A stretch of 64,000 nucleotides of DNA from Brachyhypopomus gauderio (Eukaryota; Chordata; Actinopteri; Gymnotiformes; Hypopomidae). Positions 41,077-64,000 of the stretch are shown piece by piece (the first letter of the stretch is position 1; every line of letters starts with the position of its first letter). The notes beneath the pieces were generated by a model. That model saw only the letters and a list, made by a program, of their open reading frames with translations, ran no database searches and was not told the origin of the DNA. Where the stretch lies: contig NC_135223.1 of the NCBI RefSeq assembly GCF_052324685.1, positions 20,546,322 through 20,610,321 of the forward strand, read 5' to 3'. Made by a program: the position numbers and the translations under genes.

Positions 41077-43556
41077 AATATTCAGTCTTTCACGAAGCAG
41101 CTGGAGTGGACCTCGGTCAAGAGTCTTAGAAGTATCACAACATTAACACCATATTACAGCAGATAAAATATTATTGATAGATCTCAGATGTTATCTTGAG
41201 GTTATGCTTTGGACAAATTCAAAACATCAACCATGAAGGCCCTTTTCTTTCACAATTACGGAGGGTGATTATAAGGACTTTTTATTTAAGCTATTGAGTT
41301 TTTGTATGTTTATAGATTTTTATCCAGTTTTAATTATGGGTACAATCTTCTGCATTGTGTGTGTTGTATACTTAATTATATCTTTGATAATTGACTTGGT
41401 AATTAATATCATTTCCAGATACTGTTTCAAAACATGCATGGGATTGGTTTATATTTTTTCACAACGGAATGGATAACATTCATAAAATTCTTAAGACTGG
41501 CCACAATATATCAAATGTATTGTATGGAGAAAGGATTGAAATAGTAAAATTATTCTGCTAAAAGCATATGTACATTTAAGTATTAGCTTCTATAAAGGGA
41601 GCTGTGGGCTTTTACTGAATGTATTTTTTTTCTCAAGTTGTCACTGTAATTGTTTTTATTTTTAGTCAAGATTAAAAATGGATATTTCATGTTCTCAATC
41701 TTCAAACATGGTCTTGTGTGGGACACATTTGACTATCTTTTTACATTTCGTGTAAATAGTTTTTGTAATTAGTGGGTCTTATTACTACATGCAACATCAT
41801 AATGCCTTTTCTAGGTAAACATTTGAACTAGACCACACTGATAACTGATGTTTAATCTCCCAAGCATCACTTATCTCACTTTTTATCTACACTAATGATA
41901 ATGACCTTTTTAGAGCATCCAATTTTTCCAGAAGTGGCAGTAAAGATGGTCTAAAGCAATATAAAAGGCAAATACAAAATTGCATTACATCTGTCCTTAA
42001 TCACACAGGCAACATGGAGGTGAGTCACTAGTGTGAGGTTTTATAACTGAGAATATCTAGCTCTGGCACTACAGAAAGGGAAGAGTACAGTTGTGCCTGT
42101 AATCTGTTCTGACAACTTAGTGGTCCATTGTTACTCAAATTAGAGAAAACTTAACAGATTAAAGAAAAGATCACACTACAGATTTTATAAATGAAAGCAC
42201 ACAGCAAAAATAATAAACAGGGAAAAGTGTATAAAAAGACGCAGAAAACCAACACCAAAAATACAGATAGAAATACAATCAACTTTGTCAAAGGAAAATG
42301 TAGGAAAGGAAAAAAGGAAAACTTTTTCTAGGTTGTCAATATGTACAATGCTTTTTGAAAAATCTTGGAATATGGAATATTATTTTGCCTTCAGTTTTAG
42401 GATCAGTTGCACTTTGATCTTTATTAGCTTGTAACTGGTTTTCAATATAGAGAAGCACAACTAAATTCCCTTTATAAAAGATTATTTAAATAATGCATAA
42501 AAGGCAAAGTAACTAAGTAAATAAGGCCCTTCCTGTTGAACAGAGGGTGCTGTACACTGGCCCAAGGAAGGCATCTTGTATGTTATTGAGAAAATGTTAT
42601 GTTTCCTGTATGTGACCCTCTCAACCCATAATAGAAAATTGGAAAGAAAAAAAACATGTAGCAGTGAATCTAGCACCACTGGGGGGGGGGGGGGGGGGTC
42701 GTCATTAAGACACTACAAGCACTCCCATCATGACCTTTTAAACACAAGAATGCAATTAATGAATGTGCGTTACAGCTCTTAAAATGTATCAAAAAGGTTA
42801 AAAAAATGTACTATGACATAAGTGTTACAATGCTGGATCCACTGTGATTTCAAAGCAAAGTGAAATAAGCATTTGTATTAAACCTGTCTATCAAAGAATT
42901 TGCCCGGAAAGGAGGAAAATACTGGTCCCCAAAGGTTATTTAGTTTAGTGTAAATTGTTATTACCAGTGAGCACACAAGCACCAGTTCCATTAAAATGGT
43001 CCCTTTATCTGCCTTTTGTAGTACTTGTGAAATGTGGGACATTCACTGGTCCCCATTAGGCAGCTTGAAGTCATTAGATGATGTACTTAAAAACTGACAA
43101 TGTCAGTGTTAAAGTAAAAGGAATTGTTTTTAATTAACCTTTTCCCATATTTTAGATATAGTAGTTATGAATCCTCCACAAGAGGGCAGTCAACGTAGAG
43201 AATAGTTTTAAAATGCAATAACGTTACAGATGTAGATATCACATTTGGCTTCATAATTTATCCAAAAGATATATCTGTATTCTTCATATCTTTAGGGAAC
43301 TTGATAAAGATAATGCTGAAACAAAAACCATCCATACAGCCACTCCCAAACCCGTTTGAAATTTGACCCTGAGAGTGGCCCCAAGCCAGATCAGGAGTAA
43401 CACTGGGCCGAACTAAACACTAAAGGCTGGAGAACTGGTTAAAACCCAGCTGTGCATGAAACACTGAGTGAAACAGACACAGCTACCCATAAGTTGAAAG
43501 TCAGAGGCTCTTGTGCTTGCAGAAGGTTTTTATGAATGCAAGCGAGCGCAGGACTC
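41077..43556. other. Convergent interval between kiaa1143 and gpd1l
   Basis: Probably the two 3' UTRs plus a G run and a CTCF-like motif. A reverse-strand AATAAA (42420-42425) is a candidate end for gpd1l. No exon is seen. Confidence 0.5.
43173..43195 (+). promoter_or_regulatory. CTCF-like motif between kiaa1143 and gpd1l
   Basis: CCACAAGAGGGCAGTCAA matches the CTCF core by eye. Confidence 0.35.
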
Positions 43557-46500
43557 TCAGAGGTGCTCTGGGTGACTCTGCAGGCAGGAGATCATGTCCT
43601 GGACCGGCTTGCCTTCAAAGCAGATCTGATGGACTGCCACAAACAAGGGGAACCTAGGACACAAGATGGCGTATACAAGTCACTGTATTGTGATGACATG
43701 CGATATCCACCAAGAGCTCATAAACCAAGACACGTTAGTGAGTTAAAAGTGTTTGTGTTAAAGAACCAGAAGCCCAGACTGAAGTGACGCACTCACTTTT
43801 CCAGCAGGCCCTTCTGTTTGAGGATATGGTAAACTTCAGCAGAGGTCTGTGGACCCTGAAGCTTCTGACCATTCAGCATGTCTCTCTCGAGCTCCTCAAT
43901 GCTCTAAAGGACATACAAAGTCATAATATTATTAATTAATCCAAAGATCAGCACAAGTACCAAACAATCTCAGGGCCCAATGTCAAGAAACAATAGTTTA
44001 TTAATAAGCCTTCCAGAAATGCTCAAATACAGCGTCTGACCTTGCCTGTTTTGACGAAGGCCTCTGCCACGCGGCGGTTGCGACCACCGTAGCAGGTGGT
44101 GATGAGGTCTGCCACGCCACAGCTCTCCAGGAAGGTTGCGGAGGACACAGAGGTGTCTTTACTGAAGAGTTTAGCAAAGGCAATCATCTCCATCAGCCCC
44201 AGCCGGATCACCGCCGCCTTGGTATTGTCCCCACATTGCAGGCCATCACAGAAGCCAGCACCCACCGCCACAATGTTCTGGCAAACGGACGTTGAAGGGG
44301 TTTAAAAGAAAGGGTAAATCATAATAGAAGCTGCATAAATGCAGTCATACTTATGTTGTTAATCTGGCTCTGTACTCAGGAATTAAAAGAAAATAGGAGC
44401 AAGATACTAAAATACAACCTTTGTGCTTTAACATTAGACATAAAAACTGGAACATTAGAATGAGAATGGTTAGAACATTTGAATGGTTCAGCAGTATAAG
44501 CACCAATACACAGACACAGATACAGACACAAGCTGAGCAGATGCTCTGCTAGAGGCGAGTTTGATCAGAGCGGACGCTCTACCACACAACTGGTTCTTAC
44601 TTTCAGAGCTCCACACAGCTCCACCGTGTCAGCATCATCCACGACAGTAATCCGGAAGTTAGGGGTTTGCAGAAGCTCCTTAAAGAGCAGGCCATTCTCC
44701 AAGACCTTACTCCCTGCAGACCAGTGCAAATAACACCACCCAGCACAGATCAGTTACATTTCTTTAATTATACCTTCACACTACTACCTACTGCCATGCT
44801 TTCAAAATGGAAACTGGATGAGTTTTGCTTTTACCAATAGTGGTTTCACAGAACTTCTCAGCAGCCACCTCATTAGCAATGTTGGCCCCCATTAGGACAC
44901 TGACATCGATGCCCATCTTTTCTCTTATAATGTCAGAGATGAGTTTCAGTCCCTCAGGCCCCTCATCGATGCCCTGAAGAGGAACAACACATTGCTCTAG
45001 ATATTTGTCCCAGTAGAGAGTACAGTAAGAAACATCAACTGTTCAGAGAAACATTTGGAGGAGCTTTGAGCCTAATCACTAATCAACAAAATGTAAAATT
45101 AAAAATAAAAAAAAAGAAAGAAAAAAATGAAAAGAGAACTGGGAAAAATATTATCAGCAGCCAAAAATCAAAAGGGCAGAAATCATAAAGCCGTAGAAAG
45201 AATATTCAGTAGAAAAGGTCAAGATAACAGAATGTGATCTGTCCCCCAACAGAACAGCACAAGTGACATACAAATGCGAATAGGCACAACACGTAATACC
45301 ACAGACAGAAGCTGAGCGGTCACTAAGAAAACCCACAGAAAATGAGCAGCCTGCCAGGCAGCCAGAAGGCCTAGCTTGACTCAGGAGTCATGTAGACCTA
45401 CCCCAAAATTTACCCTCAACATGCATACAATGTAGACCTACTCCAAGTTAACCCTCAACATGCATAGTGTATACCTACTTCAAATTAACCCTCAACACCC
45501 TGATCCTCCCATGCCATTACTCGGCTTAGACGATGGGTGAAATGTCATAAGCATAGCATAGAGGGCAAAGCATAAACAATTCCATATCCTATTTCAATTC
45601 CATAATAAAACCGAATGAGTATGTTCAGAAGTTCCAATTTGTGCCATGGTTCTTACCATGGATGCATGCCCTCAACCTTTATGTTAAATTATTCATAATG
45701 TTTTCACATGAAGTGTCAGTAAAATTAAGAATGGGTTTCAGACCTGTGAATTCAATAAATATCAATTTATTATGGATGCTCTTTAGGCTTTAAGGAAACG
45801 TGCTGAAGCCTCAGCAGTCTTTTACAGTTCAGTGGAGAGACGGGCAGTCTGGCCACTCAACTGTGTAAATACGTAGGGCCAAAATGTCTAGAGTAGAGAA
45901 CGTCAGCAATCTTATAGAGTCTCCATTATACCAATTAGACTGCAGAGAAAACAGCTCAACATATAAAGTCGATTCTGAATATCTGTCTTCTACTGTAGAA
46001 GTCATAATGAAGTCCTTCAGTTCCGTTAAATCTGTCCTAACAATGAATAATGTGTGAAGTAAGACATGCTCTGTACCTTAATGAGTGTAATTCCTCGGGC
46101 GTTTTTAGATACACAGCCCGTCATCTCATCACACAGCTTTCGAATAAACTGGTGCGGGACCACAAAAACCAGCAAGTCTGCTCCATCTGCAGCGTCCTGC
46201 AACTGGGGCACTGCAACCTACAGGCAGAGTGTCATTTCGTAACGTTACCTGCTCTGTGTTACCTGCTCTGTCACACACACACAACACACCCACTACGAGG
46301 AGAGCACTGATAAGACTGTTAGCCACTCCTTACAACATGACACAGCAGCTCACTAATATTGCTATACCTTATTGAAACATATTGATCAGCATTTCTCACT
46401 TAAAAAGGGATTATTTGAATGGAAAACAAAATTAACAAGTTTTTTACGAAAAAAAAAAACATTTAAAAGTATATTAAAACCCCAACAAATTGATTTCTTA

Positions 46501-46904
46501 CCACATTTTCTGGAAGTTTGTAACCCGGGAGGTACTTGACGTTTTCGTGCTCCGTGTTGATGATCTCCGTCAGCTTCCTACCGTCCACCTTCTCCTCATA
46601 CACCCACATCTTCACGGTGGTGGCGAACCGCTGGAGCTTCTGCGCGTTGCTGCCGATGATCCGAGCGATCGCAGAACCCCTGAGCAGGAACGGAGCCATG
46701 CCATCCATTTGTTCATTATCAGATAAAAAAAACAACAACAATATACTAATCATCAATGCATGAAGGTGCATGAAGGTGCATGCTTCCCAACGCTAGCTAG
46801 AGTTCAGCTAGCTCTGGTTCTGGTTAAACTGTGCTACTCCACCAACAAAAAAGGACTTACCAGTTCCCTGACCCAATGATACACACTTTCAGCGGTGCAC
46901 TCAT
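43557..46904 (-). CDS. gpd1l: Glycerol-3-phosphate dehydrogenase 1-like (NAD+), eight exons, 351 aa
   Basis: CDS exons in transcript order: 46904-46861, 46679-46502, 46217-46077, 44973-44835, 44713-44601, 44277-44041, 43903-43797 and 43653-43557. The enzyme interconverts dihydroxyacetone phosphate and glycerol 3-phosphate with NADH in the cytosol; human GPD1L also modulates the cardiac sodium channel SCN5A. The NAD-binding glycine motif IIGSGNWGSA is at residues 9-18 and spans the first splice. [11 protein letters not shown] and GITLIKGIDEG (with Lys121), [32 protein letters not shown] (with the family's catalytic lysine near 205) and [20 protein letters not shown] follow in order. The protein ends CLQSHPEHL. 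Length equals human GPD1L (351). SRNPEHT-like details and the 3p synteny with osbpl10 favour GPD1L over GPD1. No active-site change is apparent. Confidence 0.97.
44974..46076 (-). other. gpd1l intron 3
   Basis: Holds the threefold 38-bp repeat and an A-rich patch at about 45090-45135; otherwise nothing recognised. Confidence 0.85.
45388..45500. repeat. Three diverged tandem copies of about 38 bp in gpd1l intron 3
   Basis: The core TGTAGACCTACTCCAAGTTA followed by ACCCTCAACATGCATA occurs three times with point differences. It has no coding meaning. Confidence 0.75.
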
Positions 46905-47181
46905 AGCAAATGCTAAGGGTAAAAATATGGAAATAGTCTAAAGCACCTAAAGCAACAAGCCGCTTAGAGTTTGACGATGAGGTAGTGGGAGTGTGTTTGG
47001 CCAGCTTTAGTTGCGTCATTAAACGGCCGAAGAATAGGACTATGGGAATTGTAGTTTTTTTTCATTATTTGCGTCAGTATGTTTTAATTTGTCTATATGT
47101 TGATTTGTTTTTTTTAACTGTAATATCTCATTCATCTTTTTCATACACGTAAAAGGAAATAAAACAAAGTAGTTAGTATAC
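46905..47181. promoter_or_regulatory. gpd1l upstream promoter with a ZNF143-type motif
   Basis: The reverse-strand sequence at 47055-47039 reads ACTACAATTCCCATAGT, a close match to the well-known ACTACAATTCCC motif bound by ZNF143/Staf in TATA-less promoters. It lies about 140 bases upstream of the gpd1l start codon. A GCGTCA half-site is at about 47013. The same interval may drive the candidate plus-strand exon at 47182. Confidence 0.6.
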
Positions 47182-47200
47182 ATGGCTTCCTCATTATACG
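47182..47200 (+). CDS. Candidate upstream coding exon A (possible osbpl10 N-terminal extension)
   Basis: An ATG in favourable context (ACATGG) opens ATG-GCT-TCC-TCA-TTA-TAC-G and runs straight into a consensus GTAAGT donor at 47201. The exon ends in phase 1, exactly what the candidate exon at 48975 needs. It is too short to judge alone, and I know no protein that begins this way. Evidence is phase and splice-site logic only. Confidence 0.35.
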
Positions 47201-47663
47201 GTAAGTGTTTAATCGTAAGCCTTTTTCATGACTCCAGCATAACTATTCTAGATACGAGGAATGATAAAATAGCATTTATGATTTTTAATGTACAAATAAG
47301 ACATATGTAAAGAAAAAAAAAAGGCCTTTAGCTATTCCCAGATGATTTGCATAAGATGCACAGGGTACTGTTGTGCAACAGCATAACCATTAGTATTTTA
47401 CTCTTTTTATTATTTCTTTATACTCTGTCTTGTTATTACATTAAATATTATTCCGCAATACCTATTATCCACATCTATTGTGAGTGTTTTAAAAATTCTG
47501 CCAGTTGTGTTTCCGCAGCTAGCATTTTATTTTGAACATAGTCTCAATAAAGACATCATATATGTTATAAAGACCTCTATATGTTACGTTTTAAAGTGTT
47601 TTACTGTTCCAGAGGAAAAGCTATAGAAATACTGCTATGATGGAGAACAACCGTCTTAATATC

Positions 47664-47687
47664 GTGGTGCTGCCATCTAGAGTGTGG
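47664..47687 (-). promoter_or_regulatory. CTCF-like motif upstream of osbpl10
   Basis: The reverse strand carries CTAGATGGCAGCACCAC, a CTCF-type core. Match by eye only. Confidence 0.3.
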
Positions 47688-47869
47688 AGTTAGCATAAAA
47701 GACATATATTGCAGCAAGAAAGTTATCTTGGGTGATTGTATATATTCATACACACTTCTATAGCATAAAGACAAGCAAACTCTACACAATGTATTCGGAG
47801 CTTGGAAGAGGGCCAAGCATTAGATGGGTATGAGAGCCACTATTCAGAATAAAACGTCCAAGATTCAGG

Positions 47870-48667
47870 CCCCAAGTGATGAATGCTTAGTGACTACCTC
47901 AGACAACAGAGAGTTGAGGTGGACCGGAAGGGGGAGGAACAGGATCCACTGTGAGGATGAGCTCCAATATAGTATGTGTCATGGGTAAATAGTGGAGGTG
48001 GCTGACATGGAGAAATTCTACCAATGGCTGGAAAAGGCTAGATTAAAAACAGCACAGATACACTAATCATGGCAAAACAGGAACAAGCTTTGAATACACA
48101 ATCAATAGAAGCTGGGACCGAACACACCAGGCAGAACCCCAGATGTTGGGTGTGTAATGATGCCGCCAAGACAATCCAGCACATGACAGTATGGTGCAAA
48201 ATGCCAGCAGGTACAGGATGTATGAAACACCCTAACCAAGTGGCTACCTGAGTATATAGACACGTCTGTGCCAAATACAGGCTAGACGTTCCAAAACGGT
48301 GTAGAATGATTAAGCTACAATGTGGGACTTCCAGATACAGACTAACAAAATGGTAATGGCTAACCAACCAGACATAATAGTGATAGACAAACAGCAGAAC
48401 AGGGCAGTAGTGATAGATGTAGCTATACCACGTAACAGCAAGATCTGGAACAAGCAATGCAAAAAGTCTGAGAAACACAAAGGCCTGAGAGAACTGGAGA
48501 AGATGTGGCAGGTGATGGCAACGGTGGTTCCCATGGTCACCGAAGCACTAGAGGCTGTGACCCCCAAGCTGGGTGATTGGTTCCTGCAGATCCCAGGAAC
48601 AGTACCTGAGATCTCCATCCAGAAGAGTGCAGTCCTGGGAACAGCTAACACTACCCAGCGTGTCTAG
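47870..48667 (+). mobile_element. Relic of a LINE (non-LTR retrotransposon), 3' part of ORF2
   Basis: The plus strand encodes the C-terminal part of a LINE polyprotein: MEKFYQWLEKARL near 48010, RCWVCNDAAKTIQHMTVWCK at about 48144-48203 (zinc-knuckle-like), then a segment from 48320 to 48666 with QPDIIVIDKQQNRAVVIDVA and EAVTPKLGDWFLQIPGTVPE, ending SIQKSAVLGTANTTQRV. The pieces lie in more than one frame and in-frame stops separate them, so the copy is dead. No endonuclease or catalytic RT core (YADD) is present, so it is 5'-truncated. I leave the clade unassigned. Confidence 0.8.
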
Positions 48668-48974
48668 ATATGTATAACACCCATCAAAAACGTCATATCC
48701 CTTCATAGGCTCTGCACAAATGCTATTTATTAAAGCCAACCCACTTTAAATAAGTTCAAACGAAAATGTGTTCAAAATTATCTTCCATACCATTGCATGA
48801 CTTGCACAATTCAGAAAAGTATTTTTTAAAGATTCTCCCTGGTATACTACAGTAACAAAGAAAACGTAGCCTACTTTTGACATATTTGTTACTCTAATGA
48901 TCAATCAAACAAACAAACAATGTTTACCTTCCCTGTTCTGGAAAGTAACTAAAAATCCCCCACTTAATTTGCAG

Positions 48975-49066
48975 AGTTAGAGCCCCCTTTGGATGTCTGG
49001 GAAATCGCAGTATGTTATTTTTTAGACTATCTGGCAACACAGCCTACAGCGTTCAGGTCCAAAAAT
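48975..49066 (+). CDS. Candidate upstream coding exon B (possible osbpl10 N-terminal extension)
   Basis: The exon is flanked by a TTTGCAG acceptor and a GTAAGT donor. Joined in phase to exon A it encodes ELEPPLDVWEIAVCYFLDYL followed by ATQPTAFRSKN, without a stop. It ends in phase 0. The acceptor at 49394-49395 would splice it in frame to the known osbpl10 start exon, adding 52 residues before the internal Met at 49441. The peptide looks protein-like, but I do not recognise it. It could instead be a separate small gene or chance. Confidence 0.35.
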
Positions 49067-49440
49067 GTAAGTCTTCAAATCCAAGTGGAACACATTATCC
49101 AGCTGGAACGTTGCACTATTTTCTTGTAAAACTTTGCCAGATTTATCCAGAAGGCATGGCCAGCATCAAAATGACAACGCATGGCTTCGCTGCATAAATG
49201 GATGTGAGGCGCAGGGGTATTCCTGCTGGAGGAGGAGGAGGGAGTGACCACACACTACAGTGATTCCAGCAGAATTACGGTGTGACCCAGTGACGGTCCA
49301 ACGCAGCAAGCAAAACACTTCTCTCCACACGATGCATGTCTTTAACAATAGCATTTTCTTTTAACATTTCTATGTTTCTCTTTTTAAATTCGCAGTGTGC
49401 ATATTCAGACGTTTACTCGTATAATCCCGGTGTTAAAATA

Positions 49441-61108
<11,668 letters not shown>

Positions 61109-64000
61109 GTACACGCACACATCAGGAATATACACATATACATATATTCTTGATGTAAGCTGGGTGTTGTCGTCACCAGCTGAGAGACCCGTGCCCCATG
61201 TAGGAGCAGGAGACTGTGACTGGCACTCTGTCTACACAGACAGTGAAATTTCTTGATGGGCCTGAGCACTTACAGTCACTGGAATGAGTGCCATATCGAT
61301 CCAGGGAGCTATGCATGGCGCCCTGTTGGGGGGGGGGGGCAGCCGGCCCTGGGCCTGGGGGGGGGGCAGCCGGCCCTGGGCCTGGGGCTCTGTGCCAGTG
61401 TCCTCAGGCTGATGAGACTGACACATCGAACATGCTGTACAGTTCAAAATCATCTGGCCGGTGCAGAACCCTGGTGCACAACTCCAATACAGAGTTCCAG
61501 TGCTCAAACCTTCCCAGTGCACAGTGTTGTTCCATCATGAACACTGATCATGTTCAGGACATGAAGATTTACATCATTTCCCCAGACATATGTAGACTAT
61601 GAGGGTAAGGTGAAGTTTCACATTTTTACAAGTAGCATATATGTAATGTCACACTTTGTAGTTTTATTGAAACTATAGACGTGTGGCGATATTTTCAGCT
61701 ATGCATCGCCCACTCATTACAGTAGTTGAAAAGTGGCATGAGACACTGAATCACTTCACCTGTGGTCAAGTGACTAGTTCAGCAGTGTCCTGAACAATTG
61801 TTGTTAAATTCACTATGTTAAAGGAACTGGCAGAAGGCAGGTGCCCCCTGCAGCAGCCTGCGTGGTGATCTCTATCTTTTGAATGGGAAACTAGGAAAGC
61901 ATGGTGTAAAACAGTGGGTGGAGTAAAACAGTCACCACACCATAAATCACACCTGACTTGGGGAGGCTCTCTCTCTTTCACGGATGGCACCTTGCCAAAA
62001 GAGCATGCTGAGGACACAGAAACACGAGCCTGTGCTGTCTCTGTATGATGAAGCATTCATTGGAGCCTGTGCTGTCTCTGGGTCACAACAAGAACATTTC
62101 AAACCGTGTGATCTGAGCTTGAAGGCAGTGATTTGCTGCGTAAGAGGCACAAAGATTATCTGACTACATCCTACGGCATCAGTCAGCTGCACGACTCCAG
62201 CCTATGTGTGTGTCTGTGTTTGTCAGTAGAGGGCCAACAGTCCTCGTAGTTTGTGTCAGCTACATATGGCATCTGAGCTCAGAACTCTGCAGGAAGAGTT
62301 TACCCGAATAATGATAATAATAAAGGTTCTTCCTAGCCCTCAGCTTGGCTTGATCTGAGTTTGGAAAAGGGCGCGTTGTTGAATGTGTATCAGCAATGTT
62401 TTCAGAGAACTGAACAACTCCTTATTGGACATGAATCTCAATGGAGAGATATGAAGAAAACAGTCCACGTAAACAAATAGTGGTGGGTTAGCAAAGCTTC
62501 CAGCCTCTGACTGCGGTAAACTTCTCTCAATGTGATTTAGGTCTGTACGTATCAGGCGTTTGAAAGGGAGACTAGAAGTCTTTCATTTGTCCCTTGTCTC
62601 CCTGTATCCATTAGCATCTCAAAGTCAAAGACTGACCTTAGGTTTCCAGCCTTACATGCTGAAATTGGATTCATGCAGTGTGAGTGTGCAGTGCCCTGAA
62701 TAAAATGAGAGCTTCAGTGTGTTCGAGAAAATTGCAGCGGTTGAGTGTGGGTTGATTACAAGTCCCACTGTGCAAGATGGTCTTGGTGTCTCTGGTGTGA
62801 TAATACTGAGGGATTTAGAGGGTGTGATAATCTGTCAGGCTCTGTGAAAAAAATAAATCTGTAAAAATAAATCTATTCCGTTTTTCTTTTTCTTTTAAAC
62901 CTGAAAGGTTTACTCTTGTGAGTATGTAATGTATTAATGTATAGATGATGATGATATTAAAGCTCAAAAATATAACTTGAATCACAGATAACCCACTTTG
63001 CTGGCGTGTGGATTAGATGGTTCTTCTGGTATTTTAGCATGAAAGCCAGTGTGAATTCCAGACCGTAGAAGCTTAAAAATGTGACGATATTTAAACCCGA
63101 AAGCTTTGACTTACAAGCTTCATACATGGATTCTATCGTGACAACATTGTAATGGTGTATTTACATTCCCTATTAAACTGCATTTCTGTTTGGCCAAAAT
63201 GAAACCCAACTGTTAAGTAAAATATGCAAAATAAAATATTTATTGCTGTTCTAATGGAAAATAAGTAAAAACAAAATAGCAGCTTCAAAAATCTGAATAG
63301 TTTTTTCTAAATGTGCCATTGTTTGTTCTACGAGGGGCAGGGAGGGTTGTTGGTATGTAAATGAAGATTCTGATCATCAATACACGACAAGGTAGCAAAG
63401 CCACAAGTGGTCACGACGTCAGGCGCAAAGAGCCGCTCGCTGAAGCGTGAGTGGGACTGTCCACACGCACACCTGTGCCTGCTGTGTCCTGTGTGTTCTC
63501 TCTAGGTACTGTGTCCTGCTCGCGCCTGCTCTTTGCTAGGGTTAGGGTTAGGTTAAAAACGACTCAATCTTTCTTTGATTTTGTTTATTTTTTTATAGCT
63601 TTTATTTCCAGGCAGGGCTACTGAGCTTCCTTATGTCTTTGGCACATGCACACTCATCAGAATGTGTGTGTGTGTGTGTGTGTGTGTGAGAGTGAGACGT
63701 CTGCTCTAAAGGTGACAGGAGACTCCATTAAGGATTGTATCAATTTGTCAGGTTAATCCTGTGGAAATTAATTGCATTGCCAAAAATTGCCAAATTTGCA
63801 TTGCCAAAATTCCACCCAGCTATTCAACCCAGCAGGAAGAGTGGCAAATATCAAACTTGTAGTGCTTATTCACATTCACACTGCTTCAGAGCCCAGTGGC
63901 AGCATGCTTTACACTCTGATGCTTGGCGTTGTGAGGCTTGCAGCTGCTCGGCCACAGAAAGCCATGCCACGAAGCTCACAGCACACAGTTTCTGTACTGA
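61109..64000 (+). other. osbpl10 intron 6, running off the window
   Basis: No exon for the ORP lipid-binding domain is found before the edge. It contains the G-rich pair, a GT tract and a short (TTAGGG)-like run at 63537-63554. Confidence 0.75.
61329..61388. repeat. Two G-rich tandem copies in osbpl10 intron 6
   Basis: A G run followed by CAGCCGGCCCTGGGCCTG occurs twice, with runs of 11 and 9 G. The sense strand could fold as a G-quadruplex. Confidence 0.8.

Noticed and set aside
48320-48667. 115-codon frame as a host gene
   Set aside because: The sequence is the C-terminal part of a LINE ORF2 and belongs to the relic.
49012-49197. 61-codon frame starting MLFFRLSGN
   Set aside because: It is another frame across candidate exon B and lacks splice or family support; the phase-consistent reading is preferred.

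Overview
This is a 64 kb piece of a vertebrate, almost certainly ray-finned fish, chromosome. All genes are split by GT-AG introns, many of them short. Dinucleotide microsatellites are very dense, dispersed repeats of familiar teleost type are present, and every recognisable protein matches a vertebrate family. The species cannot be named; a SINE-like repeat at 34.7 kb reminds me of otophysan fishes, which is only a weak hint.

Eight protein-coding genes are present and they strictly alternate in strand. Order: gdf6 (-, 7003-11530), sybu/syntabulin (+, 16062-20530), ebag9 (-, 24378-27366), zdhhc3 (+, 30094-36766), tmem42 (-, 38827-39777), a KIAA1143 homologue (+, 40074-41076), gpd1l (-, 43557-46904) and the 5' part of osbpl10 (+, 49441-61108 and beyond the right edge). 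This gives four divergent pairs (gdf6/sybu, ebag9/zdhhc3, tmem42/kiaa1143, gpd1l/osbpl10) and three convergent junctions. I built each exon set by hand from splice sites, phase and family sequence. The seven complete models keep an open frame from start to stop, with lengths close to the human proteins: 411, 651, 212, 297/315, 155, 151 and 351 residues.

Layout: 1-7 kb is the downstream flank of gdf6, with GC-richer unique blocks that may be regulatory. 7-11.6 kb is gdf6, a two-exon BMP-family ligand gene. 11.6-16 kb is a gene-free divergent interval with two CTCF-like motifs. 16-28 kb is the tail-to-tail pair sybu and ebag9. 28.8-38 kb is zdhhc3, which carries two homologous alternative terminal exons. 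38.8-41 kb is the compact tmem42/kiaa1143 pair, 296 bp apart. 43.5-47 kb is gpd1l. 47-64 kb holds osbpl10, including a 1.66 kb, 26-bp-unit minisatellite in intron 3.

The genes do not form one pathway. gdf6 is a secreted morphogen. sybu, ebag9 and zdhhc3 act in membrane traffic or membrane protein modification. gpd1l is a cytosolic metabolic enzyme and osbpl10 a lipid transfer protein. Known human positions place gdf6-sybu-ebag9 on 8q and zdhhc3 through osbpl10 on 3p, so the window joins two human linkage groups between ebag9 and zdhhc3. I saw no evidence of a new gene system. The most useful new observations are candidate upstream coding exons for osbpl10, the duplicated last exon of zdhhc3, a 78-bp hAT-type MITE with a perfect 8-bp target duplication beside a splice donor, and the higher-order structure of the minisatellite.
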